Part shown: positions 19,268 to 29,059 of the stretch, piece by piece
Layout: each line of letters begins with the position of its first letter
Position numbering within the stretch: position 1 is the stretch's first letter
Origin: Gemmatimonadota bacterium
Lineage (GTDB): Bacteria; Gemmatimonadota; Gemmatimonadetes; Longimicrobiales; Gaopeijiaceae
DNA: 64,000 nucleotides
Assembly (NCBI GenBank): GCA_022340865.1
Contig: JAJDNC010000103.1
Location: 124,001-188,000 of the forward strand
Reading direction: 5' to 3'
The notes under the pieces: model-generated
Seen by the model: the letters and a program-made list of their open reading frames with translations, nothing else
Databases searched by the model: none
Told to the model about the DNA's origin: nothing
Position numbers and translations under genes: made by a program

Positions 19268-20011
19268 ATGGCTTCCGAGCTGCTTGACCGCATTCGCCTG
19301 AGCGGCGACGTGCCCGAGCACGTTGCCATCATCATGGATGGGAACGGACGGTGGGCCAGAGCTCGGGGGCTGCCGCGGCACCGAGGGCACCGCGAGGGCA
19401 TGAAGTCCGTGCGCGAGGTCATCGAGGGCTGTGTCGAGGCCGGCGTGCGGATTCTGACCCTGTTCGCCTTCTCGACGGAGAACTGGCAGCGTCCACCCCA
19501 GGAGGTGTCCGCCTTGATGTCACTCCTCCAGCTCTATGCCAGGAAGGAGCGTGCGGAGCTGAGGCGCCAGGGGGTGGAGGTGCACGTCCTCGGTGAGCTC
19601 GATCGGGTGGATCCGACGACGCGGCGGGCCGTGGACACTATCGTCGAGGGCACACGTGGGGGCAGCGAGCTGCGCCTGAACCTGATGATCTCCTACGGAG
19701 GGCGCGAGGAGATCCTGCGCTCGGCGCGAGAGTTGGCGCGATGCGTCGTCGCGGGCGAGCTCGCCCTAGAGGACATCGACGAGGACGTCTTCGCCGCTAC
19801 CCTCTTCACCGCGGAGCTTCCGGACCCCGATCTCCTCATCCGCACCTCCGGCGAGCACCGCCTCAGCAACTTCCTGCTCTGGCAGCTCGCGTACACGGAG
19901 TTGCACGTGTCCTCGGTGCTGTGGCCGGACTTCACCCGTGAGCACCTGTTCGAGGCGGTGCTCGACTACCAGCGCCGGGAGCGCCGCTTCGGGCGCGTCT
20001 CGGCACCCTGA
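19268..20011 (+). CDS. uppS: Isoprenyl transferase (undecaprenyl diphosphate synthase)
   Basis: VAIIMDGNGRWARARGLPRHRGHREGMKSV; LFAFSTENWQRP; PDLLIRTSGEHRLSNFLLWQLAYTEL. Confidence 0.95.
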   Translation: MASELLDRIRLSGDVPEHVAIIMDGNGRWARARGLPRHRGHREGMKSVREVIEGCVEAGVRILTLFAFSTENWQRPPQEVSALMSLLQLYARKERAELRRQGVEVHVLGELDRVDPTTRRAVDTIVEGTRGGSELRLNLMISYGGREEILRSARELARCVVAGELALEDIDEDVFAATLFTAELPDPDLLIRTSGEHRLSNFLLWQLAYTELHVSSVLWPDFTREHLFEAVLDYQRRERRFGRVSAP

Positions 20012-20028
20012 GCGCCGGGAGTCGGTCC

Positions 20029-20943
20029 GTGTCCTCTTCCGCATCCGCCGTGCCGCGCCCTCTGGCCGACCTGAGCCGGCGCGTCGCGGTGGTGGTGGTG
20101 GGGATTCCCACGGTGCTGACGCTCGTCTATCTCGGGGGCTGGATCTTCGGGGCCCTGGTGGCCGTCATGGCGGCTCTGGCCACCTGGGAGCTGTACCGCC
20201 TGGCGGCGGCGCGCGGCGTCCAACCCCTGCGCTGGCTGGGGGTGGTGGGAGCGCCGGCGCTGGTCCTCGCCGCCGTGCGCTGGTCGCGCTTCGACGAGTA
20301 CGCTCCCGTGGCTCTGGCCGTACTGGCGGGCGTGGCGCTGGTGGCGTTGGTTTCGGCGCTCTTCATCCGGAGGCCGGACGAGAGCCCGCTGGCGGTGGTG
20401 GCGGTGACGCTCTTCGGGGTGATGTACAGCGGCCTGTCGCTGGCCAGCGCTCCGCTGCTGTGCGAGCTCCCCTCGGCACGAGGATGGGGTGGGGCGGAGG
20501 CTTCGCCCTGGATGGGGTTGGCCGTCGTCGTCCTCCCGCTGGCCGTGACGTGGATCGGTGACGCCGCGGCGTACTTCGCCGGGTCGGCCTGGGGAAGGAG
20601 AAAGCTGGCTCCCGGGATCAGCCCCCAGAAGACCTGGGTCGGGCTGTGGGCGGAGCTGGCGGCGGCGGCGCTGGCGGGCGTGGCGTGGATGGCCGCGACG
20701 CGGAGTGCGCTCCCGCAGGCACCCATTCCGGGACCGGGCGTGGCCGCCCTCGTCGGCATGCTCCTCGGTCTCGGCGCCGTCGTGGGCGACCTCGCGGAGT
20801 CCCTCCTCAAGCGGGAGGCGGGGGTGAAGGACTCCGGCACCTTCTTCCCGGGACACGGCGGCGTGCTCGATCGCATCGATGCCCTGGTCTTCACCCTGCC
20901 CCTGGCGTACGTGCTGCTCGTGGTCGTGGGACGGCTCTCGTGA
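20029..20943 (+). CDS. cdsA: Phosphatidate cytidylyltransferase
   Basis: Multi-TM; SPQKTWVGLWAELAAAA; C-terminal KDSGTFFPGHGGVLDRIDALVFTLPLAY. Confidence 0.94.
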   Translation: MSSSASAVPRPLADLSRRVAVVVVGIPTVLTLVYLGGWIFGALVAVMAALATWELYRLAAARGVQPLRWLGVVGAPALVLAAVRWSRFDEYAPVALAVLAGVALVALVSALFIRRPDESPLAVVAVTLFGVMYSGLSLASAPLLCELPSARGWGGAEASPWMGLAVVVLPLAVTWIGDAAAYFAGSAWGRRKLAPGISPQKTWVGLWAELAAAALAGVAWMAATRSALPQAPIPGPGVAALVGMLLGLGAVVGDLAESLLKREAGVKDSGTFFPGHGGVLDRIDALVFTLPLAYVLLVVVGRLS

Positions 20944-22115
20944 TCCGGGTGGCCGTGCTGGGATCCACGGGCTCCATCGGCAGGAGCGCCCTCGAGGTGG
21001 TGGCGCGACACAGCGACCGCTTCGAGGTGGCCGCGCTGGTCACGAACCACAGCGTGGGTGCCCTGGCCGGGCAGGTGGCCCGCTTCCACCCGGCTCTGGC
21101 GGTGGTGGCCGACGGCGCCCCGCCGCCGGCCTCGGGAGGCTCGACGCACTGGACCTCGGGGAGACAGGCCGTCCTCGATGCGGCCACGCGCGACGACGTG
21201 GACGTCGTGGTCAATGCGCTGGTGGGAGCGGCGGGACTCGAGCCGACGCTGGAGTGCCTGAAGGCGAACCACCGGCTGGCCCTGGCCAACAAGGAGTCCC
21301 TGGTGGCCGGAGGGCCCCTGGTCATGGAGGCCGCCGGAGAGGGACGGGGCGAGATCGTGCCCATCGACTCCGAGCACAGCGCCATCCTGCAATGTCTCGA
21401 GGGACACGACAGGGCCTCCGTGCGGGGCATCACCCTGACGGCCTCCGGCGGACCGTTCCGGGGGTGGAGCGCCTCGGCCCTGCGTCACGTGCGGCCCTCG
21501 GAAGCCCTCAACCACCCCACCTGGGACATGGGGGCGAAGATCAGCATCGATTCGGCGACTCTCGCGAACAAGGCTCTGGAGGTCATCGAGGCGCACTATC
21601 TGTACGGATTCGGGTACGACGACATCAACGCTGTCGTACACCCCCAGTCGATCATCCACTCGTTCGTGGAGCTCGTGGACGGCTCGGTCCTTGCACAGTT
21701 GGGTTTTCCGACCATGGAGCTGCCCATTCTCTACGCGCTGAGCTATCCGGAGCGAGTGGAGGACGACACGCTGCGGACGTACGACCCGGTGTTGGCGTCG
21801 CCCCTCACGTTCGAGCCCATCGACCATGCCGTCTTCCCCCTCTTCGGCATGGGGGTGGAAGCCGGGCGGCGGGGGGGATGCGCCCCGGCGGTGTACAACG
21901 CGGGCAACGAGGTGGCGGTCCAGGCGTTCCTGGAGGGGCGGCTGACCTTCCCGCACATGGCCGACGTGGTGAGCCGGACCCTGGAAGGCGTCGGAACCCA
22001 CGAGGTACATACGGTGGAAGACGTGCTGGCTGCGGACGAGGCGGCTCGGGGAGTCGCGGCCGACGCCGTGCGTCGGCTGGGCGACAACAGGCGTGAGACG
22101 GGGAAGAGCGCATGA
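20940..22115 (+). CDS. dxr: 1-deoxy-D-xylulose 5-phosphate reductoisomerase
   Basis: VAVLGSTGSIGRSALEVVARH; LANKESLVAGG; PIDSEHSAILQCL; HPTWDMGAKISIDSATLANKALEVIEAHYLY. Confidence 0.95.
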   Translation: MIRVAVLGSTGSIGRSALEVVARHSDRFEVAALVTNHSVGALAGQVARFHPALAVVADGAPPPASGGSTHWTSGRQAVLDAATRDDVDVVVNALVGAAGLEPTLECLKANHRLALANKESLVAGGPLVMEAAGEGRGEIVPIDSEHSAILQCLEGHDRASVRGITLTASGGPFRGWSASALRHVRPSEALNHPTWDMGAKISIDSATLANKALEVIEAHYLYGFGYDDINAVVHPQSIIHSFVELVDGSVLAQLGFPTMELPILYALSYPERVEDDTLRTYDPVLASPLTFEPIDHAVFPLFGMGVEAGRRGGCAPAVYNAGNEVAVQAFLEGRLTFPHMADVVSRTLEGVGTHEVHTVEDVLAADEAARGVAADAVRRLGDNRRETGKSA

Positions 22116-23467
22116 CGATTCTCGCGACGGTGATCGTGCTCGGCGTGCTCATCTTCGTGCACGAGCTCGGGCACTTTGCCGCCGCCAAAGCGGTGGGCGT
22201 CGAGGTACAGCGTTTCTCCATCGGCCTGGGGCCGAAGCTCGTCGGCTTCCGTGCCGGTGAGACGGAGTACGTCCTCTCCGCCATTCCCCTGGGCGGATAC
22301 GTGAAGATGGGAGGGATGGACGACGAGGTGATGGAGCGCCTGGAGGGTGGGGGCAGCAGCGAGCCCCGCCAACCCGGGCCCCGTGACTTCGACGGCAAGC
22401 CCATCTGGGCGCGCACCGTGGTGATCTCGGCGGGCGTGGCCATGAACATGATCTTCGCCTTCGTGGTGTACGCCGCGGTCTTCGCGCACTGGGGACTCCC
22501 GGAGCTGAGCACCACCCGCATCGGGCAGATCACCGCCGACTTGCTGCCCGCGGGGACCCAGGCCCTGGCCCAGGTACCGCCGGGAGCCACGATCCTGCGG
22601 ATCGGCAACAAGGAAGTGCACAATTGGGGCGATGTGCAGGACGGCCTCTACGACGCCCACCCGGGGCCCGTCACCATAGCGCTCAGCCATCCCAGCGAGA
22701 CGATTCGTATCCGCATTCCGGCCGACGAGAAGGATCGCACGAATCTGCTTCGTGCCGTGGACTATTGGGTGAGTGCCTCGGTGGGCTGGGTGGAGCCGGG
22801 ATCCCCGGCGGAGAAGGCCGGGCTCAAGGTCGGGGACAAGCTGCTGGCCGTCGACGGCGTGCCCGTGCACAACTGGTACGACTTCCAGAACCAGGTGGAA
22901 GCCCACCCGGGGCAGCGCGTGTCCGTCAAGCTGGAGCGGGAGGGCGACACGCTCATCCGTCCGGTGACCCTGGGCTCGGAGAAGCAGGAGCGTGCCGACG
23001 GCACCACCGCCGAGGTGGGGAAGATCGGGGTCGGGCAGTCGGTGAACGACTTCACGTACCACCAGGTATCCCTGGGCGAAGCCGTGGCAGCGGGATACCA
23101 CAAGACGGTGGGCGTGACCGTCATGATCCTCGACTTCCTCCGGAGGCTGGTGACGGGAGGAATCTCACCCCGCTCCATGGGGAGCATCGTCACCATCGGC
23201 GAGGCGTCGGGACAGGCCGCCGCGGCGGGCCTCGCCGACTTCCTGGCCTTCATGGCGCTGTTCAGCGTGAACCTCGCCATCCTGAACCTGCTCCCCATAC
23301 CGGTGCTCGACGGCGGTCACCTCCTCTTCATCGCCATCGAGACCGTGCGCGGTCGCGCCCTCAGCGTGGAGCAACGTCTGCGCTGGAGCAACGTCGGCTT
23401 CATCATCGTCGTGGGCATCATGCTGTGGGCGCTGTCCAACGACTTCCTGAGGTTGCTGGGGATGTAA
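22112..23467 (+). CDS. rseP: RIP site-2 metalloprotease with tandem PDZ domains
   Basis: VHELGHFAAAKAVGVEVQRFSIGLGPKL; NLLPIPVLDGGHLLF. Confidence 0.94.
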   Translation: MTILATVIVLGVLIFVHELGHFAAAKAVGVEVQRFSIGLGPKLVGFRAGETEYVLSAIPLGGYVKMGGMDDEVMERLEGGGSSEPRQPGPRDFDGKPIWARTVVISAGVAMNMIFAFVVYAAVFAHWGLPELSTTRIGQITADLLPAGTQALAQVPPGATILRIGNKEVHNWGDVQDGLYDAHPGPVTIALSHPSETIRIRIPADEKDRTNLLRAVDYWVSASVGWVEPGSPAEKAGLKVGDKLLAVDGVPVHNWYDFQNQVEAHPGQRVSVKLEREGDTLIRPVTLGSEKQERADGTTAEVGKIGVGQSVNDFTYHQVSLGEAVAAGYHKTVGVTVMILDFLRRLVTGGISPRSMGSIVTIGEASGQAAAAGLADFLAFMALFSVNLAILNLLPIPVLDGGHLLFIAIETVRGRALSVEQRLRWSNVGFIIVVGIMLWALSNDFLRLLGM

Positions 23468-23487
23468 CCACCACAACGGAGGCTGCC

Positions 23488-23955
23488 ATGCCGACCCTGC
23501 CCGGATCCGTGGAGAAGTTCCTGGGGAGCGGGAGGCTGGCGGTGGCCGGCGTCTCCCGGAGCGGGAGTCAGCCCGCGAACTCCATCTTCCGCCGCCTGGT
23601 GGCCAACGGGTACGACGTCGTGCCCGTCAACCCCGGCGCGGAGCAGGTCGAGGGTGTCCGGTGCTGGGCCGACGTGCGCGACGTTCCCGGCGAGCTCGGC
23701 GGGGTCGTGGTGGTGACCCACCCGTCGCAGTCGGCGAGCGTCGTGCGGGCGTGCGCCGAGCGCGGCATCGGCCACGTCTGGTTCCACCGATCGGTGGGGC
23801 AGGGAAGCGTCTCCGAGGAAGCGCTCGCGGAGTGCCGGCGCGCCGGCCTCGCGTGCATCGCCGGGGGATGCCCTCTCATGTTCTGCGAGCCGGTGGACGT
23901 CTTCCACAGGTGCATGCGCTGGTGGTACCAGCGCACGGGGCGCGTCCCCCGCTGA
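23488..23955 (+). CDS. CoA-binding domain protein (YccU-like)
   Basis: LAVAGVSRSGSQPANSIFRRLVANGYDVVPVNPGAEQVEGVRCW; GGVVVVTHPSQSASVV. Confidence 0.85.
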   Translation: MPTLPGSVEKFLGSGRLAVAGVSRSGSQPANSIFRRLVANGYDVVPVNPGAEQVEGVRCWADVRDVPGELGGVVVVTHPSQSASVVRACAERGIGHVWFHRSVGQGSVSEEALAECRRAGLACIAGGCPLMFCEPVDVFHRCMRWWYQRTGRVPR

Positions 23956-24053
23956 CTCGCGGCGCTGCGCCCTGCGGCGTGGTGCCTTGCCGACCGCCGC
24001 AGGGCCGGTTACCTGAAGTGGCACCGGAGCCGTCCCTCCTTCGGGAGCCAACC

Positions 24054-25265
24054 ATGAGCCGCACCACCGCTTTCGCATCCGTCGCAGCCTCGGTCGTCCT
24101 CGCCGTCGTCGCCGCCTGTGCCCAGGGACCCGCCACCACGGGAAGTGCCCCGGCCGCACGGCCCCTCCTGGCCGCCACGCCCCCCATGGGCTTCAACACC
24201 TGGAACCGCTTCGGCTGCAACGTGAGCGACACCCTGGTTCGGGGCATCGCCGACGCCATGGTCTCCAGCGGCATGAAGGACGCGGGGTATCAGTACGTGG
24301 TCATCGACGACTGCTGGCAGGTAAGCCGCGACTCCACGGGCCGGGTCGTGCCCGATCCGGAGCGCTTCCCCGAGGGGATGAAGGCGCTGGCGGATTACGT
24401 GCACTCCAAGGGGCTCAAGTTCGGCCTCTACACCGACGCCGGAGACCGGACGTGCCAGGGCCGTCCGGGCTCGTACGGGCACGAGGACCAGGATGCGCGG
24501 ACCTACGCGGCGTGGGGCGTGGACTACGTGAAGGTGGATTGGTGCCACGCGGACTCGCTGGACGCGGCCACGCGCTACACCATCGTGCGCAACGCCTTCC
24601 GGCAGTCTGGACGCCCCATGGTGCTGAGCATCTGCGAGTGGGGGCAGAACCGGCCCTGGGAGTGGGCCGACACCGTGGGCCAACTCTGGCGCACCACCAA
24701 CGACATCTGGGACAGCTGGCAGAGCATGATCTGGAACGCCGACGCCAACGCCCGCCACCAGGCCGCGGCCGGTCCCGGACACTGGAACGATCCGGACATG
24801 CTCGAGGTGGGCAACGGCGGCATGACCCTGGACGAATACCGGGCGCACTTCTCGCTGTGGGCGATCATGGCCGCTCCCCTCATCGCGGGGAACGACCTGC
24901 GCCACATGTCCGACGACATCCGGGACATCCTCACCAACAAAGAGGTGATCGCGGTGGACCAGGACTCGCTGGGCGTGCAGGGTGGCGTGGTGTTCGACCG
25001 TGGCGGCGGCGTGCAGGTGTGGGCCAAGCCGCTGGCCGACGGGTCCGCGGCGGTGGTGGTGCTCGACGAGCGCACGGACTCCGCGGGCGCCTACGTGCGC
25101 TGGGCGGACATCGGGCTGAAGAACGGGCCGGCCACGGTGCGTGACCTGTGGGCACACCAGGACCTGGGCGTGCACACCGACGACGGCACCTTCGCGGACA
25201 GGCTCACGACGCGGGTGCCCGGGCACGGCGTCGTCATGCTCAGGATCACCCCGGTGAAGCAGTAG
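24054..25265 (+). CDS. GH27 family alpha-galactosidase, putative lipoprotein
   Basis: PPMGFNTWNRFGCNVSD; YVVIDDCWQ; GVDYVKVDWCHADS; GPGHWNDPDMLEVGNGG; lipobox-like VVAAC. Confidence 0.92.
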   Translation: MSRTTAFASVAASVVLAVVAACAQGPATTGSAPAARPLLAATPPMGFNTWNRFGCNVSDTLVRGIADAMVSSGMKDAGYQYVVIDDCWQVSRDSTGRVVPDPERFPEGMKALADYVHSKGLKFGLYTDAGDRTCQGRPGSYGHEDQDARTYAAWGVDYVKVDWCHADSLDAATRYTIVRNAFRQSGRPMVLSICEWGQNRPWEWADTVGQLWRTTNDIWDSWQSMIWNADANARHQAAAGPGHWNDPDMLEVGNGGMTLDEYRAHFSLWAIMAAPLIAGNDLRHMSDDIRDILTNKEVIAVDQDSLGVQGGVVFDRGGGVQVWAKPLADGSAAVVVLDERTDSAGAYVRWADIGLKNGPATVRDLWAHQDLGVHTDDGTFADRLTTRVPGHGVVMLRITPVKQ

Positions 25266-25293
25266 GGAGGCGGGTGGCGGTCTTCAAGTCGGC

Positions 25294-26115
25294 CTACAGA
25301 AGGCTGAGCTGGCTCGGACCCGCTCTCCGACGGAGCGTCTCCACGTCCAGCAGGGGGAGCGGCTCGTCCTGGGAGGCCACGCCCAGGTACCCGGACCACC
25401 CGGTCTCCCGGAGCGCGTCACCCACGACCCGGCGCGCGAGCTCCGGACGGTTGCACTCGTGGGAGAGGTGCGCGAGCACGACCCCGGCCAGGCGCGGATG
25501 CGCAAGCTCCGCCGCGAAGCGCGCCGCCGCCTGGTTGGAGAGGTGGCCGTGACTCGAGGCGATGCGCTGCTTCACGGCCCAGGGGTACACGCTGGTCGCG
25601 AGCATGACCTCGTCGTGGTTGGCCTCCAGAACCAGGAGATCACATCCCTCGAGGGCGTGACGAATCTGGGCGGTAGGCCGTCCCAGGTCCGTGGCGACCC
25701 CCAGGCGGAGGCCGGTGCGCGCGTCCACGAGGGCGACGCCCACGGGATCCGCCGCGTCGTGGACCGTGAGGAACGGCTCCACGCGCACGTCACCCACCGT
25801 GAACGGGCGGCCGGGGCGGTAGAAGCGGACCTCCTCTCCGCCCCGGAAGAGAGAGGCGCACGCATCCCGGGTGCGCTCGGTCATGTAGAGCGGGGTACCG
25901 TGCTTGCGCGCGAAGACTCCCATGCCCCGCGTGTGGTCGCCGTGGTCGTGGGTCACGACGATGGCGGCGATGTCCTCCGGCTCGACGCCCATACGCGCCA
26001 GGCGGAGCTCCATCTGCCGGGCGCTGAAGCCCGCGTCCACCAGCACCCGGGTGTCGCCCGCCCACACCAGCGTCGCGTTCCCCGAGCTTCCGCTCCCCAG
26101 GACGCCGACCCTCAT
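25294..26115 (-). CDS. MBL-fold metallohydrolase (YycJ/WalJ-like)
   Basis: LGSGSSGNATLVWAGDTRVLVDAGFSARQME; VVTHDHGDHTRG; LSHECNRPE. Confidence 0.88.
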   Translation of the reverse strand: MRVGVLGSGSSGNATLVWAGDTRVLVDAGFSARQMELRLARMGVEPEDIAAIVVTHDHGDHTRGMGVFARKHGTPLYMTERTRDACASLFRGGEEVRFYRPGRPFTVGDVRVEPFLTVHDAADPVGVALVDARTGLRLGVATDLGRPTAQIRHALEGCDLLVLEANHDEVMLATSVYPWAVKQRIASSHGHLSNQAAARFAAELAHPRLAGVVLAHLSHECNRPELARRVVGDALRETGWSGYLGVASQDEPLPLLDVETLRRRAGPSQLSLL

Positions 26116-26134
26116 CGTGGTACCCGGCCCGCAC

Positions 26135-27349
26135 TCACGGCGCGCTGTCGCCGTGGGTCCTCCGCCACGCCCGCTCCAGGATGTGCCGGGCGCCGGGGGT
26201 GAGGCTCCTCCCGCGCCGTGCCATGGCCGCCTCGGCGGTGTCGACGAGCTTGTCGAGACGGTATTTGCTCAGGTCGCCACCGGCTCCCCAGGAGAAGGGC
26301 GGCACCACCGTGGGCGGCATCAGGCCGCCGAACACGTTGCTGCCCGCGCCGATGACCGTGCCGGTGTTGAGCAGGGTGCCGATGCCGGTCTTCACGTGGT
26401 CGCCGAGCAGACACCCCATCTTGACGAGGCCGGTGTCCAGGGCGCCGTCGGGAGTCCACATCCGGATGGTGCCGTAGTTGTTCTTGAGGTCGCTGTTCGT
26501 GGTGAGGGCGCCGAGGTTGACCCAGTACCCCAGCATGGCGTGGCCGAGGAAGCCGTCGTGCGCCTTGTTCACGAAGCCCAGGATGACGGAGTCCGCCACC
26601 TCACCGCGCACCTTGCACACCGGTCCGATGGACGACGTGCCCACGCTGCCGCCCAGGATCGTGGAGCCGGCCGCCACGTAGAGGGGGCCGACGAGGCGGG
26701 CGGGTCCCTCCACGCGCACGCCTGCGTCGAGGCGCACGGGACCCTGGCGCGTATCCACCACGACGCCGGGCTCCACCACCGCTTCCTCGCCCAGCGACAG
26801 GGCGCCTTCGCCGAAGCGGACGACGCCCTCCGGGGTGTCGGTCCCGGGGAAGAGATGCGCCATGTCCCGGACGAGACGTCCGGGGGTACCGCCGACGAGG
26901 CTCCACGGCCGCGCGAGCACCTCTCCGGCCAGCGCCACGGAAGGGCCGTGGCCGTCCGAGGTGGGGTCGAGGAGGGCCGCCTGCGGCGGCAGGGGCCTCC
27001 CCGGCGGGACCACCCACCCCACCGTCTCCCCCGCGAGGGTCAGGCGGGCGGGGCCCTGCGCCTCGGGCGGCTCCTGAAAGTCGAGAACCGCGCGGCTGGA
27101 CAGCAGTATCCTCGTGGCCTCCGGTGGCACGTCGTCCGCCTGCACCACGGGCGCCGCTTCGGGCTCGTCGAATCCCTCGAGGGCGGCGTCGGCCAGGTGG
27201 CCCGCGCACGCCAGGCCCAGCACCCGCTCGCTCCGCTCCCGGGTCGTGAGGCACCCGTAGCGGAGCTCCCCGACGGGGCGGGTGAGGGCGAAGGGTGCCC
27301 ACGTGCGGGCGCGCCGGTCGTCGAAGAGGTAGAGGAGTGGCCCGCTCAC
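26135..27349 (-). CDS. GlmU-like putative sugar nucleotidyltransferase with left-handed beta-helix
   Basis: LYLFDDRRARTWAPFALTRPVGELRYG; hexapeptide-repeat C-terminus SSIGPVCKVRGEVADSVILGFVNKAHDGFLGHAMLGYWVNLGALTTNSDLKNNYG; GTG start overlaps upstream stop. Confidence 0.82.
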   Translation of the reverse strand: MSGPLLYLFDDRRARTWAPFALTRPVGELRYGCLTTRERSERVLGLACAGHLADAALEGFDEPEAAPVVQADDVPPEATRILLSSRAVLDFQEPPEAQGPARLTLAGETVGWVVPPGRPLPPQAALLDPTSDGHGPSVALAGEVLARPWSLVGGTPGRLVRDMAHLFPGTDTPEGVVRFGEGALSLGEEAVVEPGVVVDTRQGPVRLDAGVRVEGPARLVGPLYVAAGSTILGGSVGTSSIGPVCKVRGEVADSVILGFVNKAHDGFLGHAMLGYWVNLGALTTNSDLKNNYGTIRMWTPDGALDTGLVKMGCLLGDHVKTGIGTLLNTGTVIGAGSNVFGGLMPPTVVPPFSWGAGGDLSKYRLDKLVDTAEAAMARRGRSLTPGARHILERAWRRTHGDSAP

Positions 27350-28464
27350 TGCGCCTCCCCCAGCTCGCGAAGCAGGGATTTGAGCTCCGCTGCGCGCGCC
27401 CGGGGCATCACCAGGGTGGTGTCGCCGGTGTGGACCACCACCAGGTCGTCCACACCGTAGAGCACGGCGCGGCCCTGGTCGGCGTACACGACGTTGCCGC
27501 GTCCCTCCACCACGGCGGCCTCGCCCTGCGTCACGTTCCCCTCGGCGTCGGCCGCGCGCGTGCGCGCCAGCGCTTCCCAGCTTCCCACGTCGTCCCACGT
27601 GAACGTGGCCTTCACGCATGCCACCCGGTCGCTCCGCTCCATCACGGCCCTGTCCACCACGCAGACGGGAGCCGCGGCGAAGTAGGCATTGGGTCCGTCG
27701 GACTCCAGCACCGGGAGCAGCGAGGAGACCTCGGGAGCGTGCCGCGCCACCTCGGAGAGGAAGCGCGCCGCCGTCCACACGAAGATGCCGGAGTTCCACA
27801 GGCACCCCTCGGCCATGTACCGGCGTGCGGTTTCCGCGTCGGGCTTCTCGTGGAACTCCGTCACGCGGAACGCCTGCCCCCCTCCCTCCACGGGAATCGG
27901 GGCTCCGGGACGGATGTGGCCGTACCCCGTCTCCACGCGGTCGGGGGGGACACCCACCGTGACCAGAAGGTCCTCCCCGCGGGCGAGCTCGACGGCGGTC
28001 CGGATCGTGTCGACGAAGCCCTCCAGCGGGTGGATGAGGTGGTCGGCGTGGAGCGACACGAGCATGGCCTCGGGGTCCTCGCGGGCCACCGCCCACGCCG
28101 CCCAGGTGAGGACCGGGCAGGTGCCCCGGGCCTGGGGCTCCACCAGGAACGACGCGGCCGGCAGGTCCGGCACGGCCTTCCGCATGGGGTCCACCAGGTG
28201 TGCGCCGGCGAGGATGCGGATGTGGTCGTCGGCCACGAGCGTGCGCGCCCGCTCCACGGTGTCGGCCACGAGGGGGCGCGCGCCGGCCAGCGGAAGCAGC
28301 TGCTTCGGCCGATCCGGAGTGCTCGCCGGCCAGAAGCGGGAACCGATTCCGCCGGCCAGCACCAGGATCCAGAGATGGGGGTCAACGCTCAGAGAGGATC
28401 TCCCGGATGCGCAGGAGGAGCTTCTTGGGGCTGAACGGCTTGGTGAGGAAGTCTTCGGCGCCAC
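27346..28464 (-). CDS. manC: Mannose-1-phosphate guanylyltransferase
   Basis: WILVLAGGIGSRFWPASTPDRPKQLLPLAG; TETGYGHIRPG-like VETGYGHIRPG; FHEKPDAETARRYMAEG; WNSGIFVW; true start uncertain and may be close to 28390. Confidence 0.9.
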   Translation of the reverse strand: MAPKTSSPSRSAPRSSSCASGRSSLSVDPHLWILVLAGGIGSRFWPASTPDRPKQLLPLAGARPLVADTVERARTLVADDHIRILAGAHLVDPMRKAVPDLPAASFLVEPQARGTCPVLTWAAWAVAREDPEAMLVSLHADHLIHPLEGFVDTIRTAVELARGEDLLVTVGVPPDRVETGYGHIRPGAPIPVEGGGQAFRVTEFHEKPDAETARRYMAEGCLWNSGIFVWTAARFLSEVARHAPEVSSLLPVLESDGPNAYFAAAPVCVVDRAVMERSDRVACVKATFTWDDVGSWEALARTRAADAEGNVTQGEAAVVEGRGNVVYADQGRAVLYGVDDLVVVHTGDTTLVMPRARAAELKSLLRELGEAQ

Positions 28465-28786
28465 CCGAAAGGGCTTTCTGCCGATCGGTGTCCTGCCCCT
28501 TGGCCGTCAGGATGATCACCGGAGTGCGTGCGTGTCGGGGGTGGCGCCGCATCCAAGCCAGGACCTCCAGGCCCGTCGCCTTCGGCATCATCAGGTCGAG
28601 GATAGCCAGATCGATGGGGCGGGGCGAGTCCACGAGGGCCCACGCTTCTGCACCGTCGCACGCCTCCAGGACCTGGAACTCCGCGTTGCGAAGGAGGGTG
28701 GTGAGGACTCTCCGGATGTGCGGCTCGTCGTCCGCCACCAGGATGGACCCGCGCGGAGGGGGAGGGGATGCGTCGTCGGCGCCCAT
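28382..28786 (-). CDS. Stand-alone response regulator receiver protein
   Basis: ILVADDEPHIRRVL; LAILDLMMPKATGLEVL; VIILTAKGQDTDRQKALSGGAEDFLTKPFSPKKLLLRI; no output domain. Confidence 0.9.
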   Translation of the reverse strand: MGADDASPPPPRGSILVADDEPHIRRVLTTLLRNAEFQVLEACDGAEAWALVDSPRPIDLAILDLMMPKATGLEVLAWMRRHPRHARTPVIILTAKGQDTDRQKALSGGAEDFLTKPFSPKKLLLRIREILSER

Positions 28787-29059
28787 GGCTCACTCGCTCA
28801 CCAGACTCGGGCCCGCCTGGGGTGGCACGGCACCGCCGCGGCCTTGCGCGGGTTTCCGGGGGGCTTGGTGGACGGGCGAGGAACCTACCTGGCACCCCGG
28901 GTCAAGTCAAGCAACCACGCGCCTTTTCGGGGTTGACACCTCCCTCCGCGCGCCGGCAAGTTTCGCACCTTCTTCGGTACCGCGACGGCGGGCTCCCTTC
29001 ACCCGGGTGTGAACGTCGAAGGTGCCGGCTCAGTTACGCCAGGAACAGGCATCGAGACC

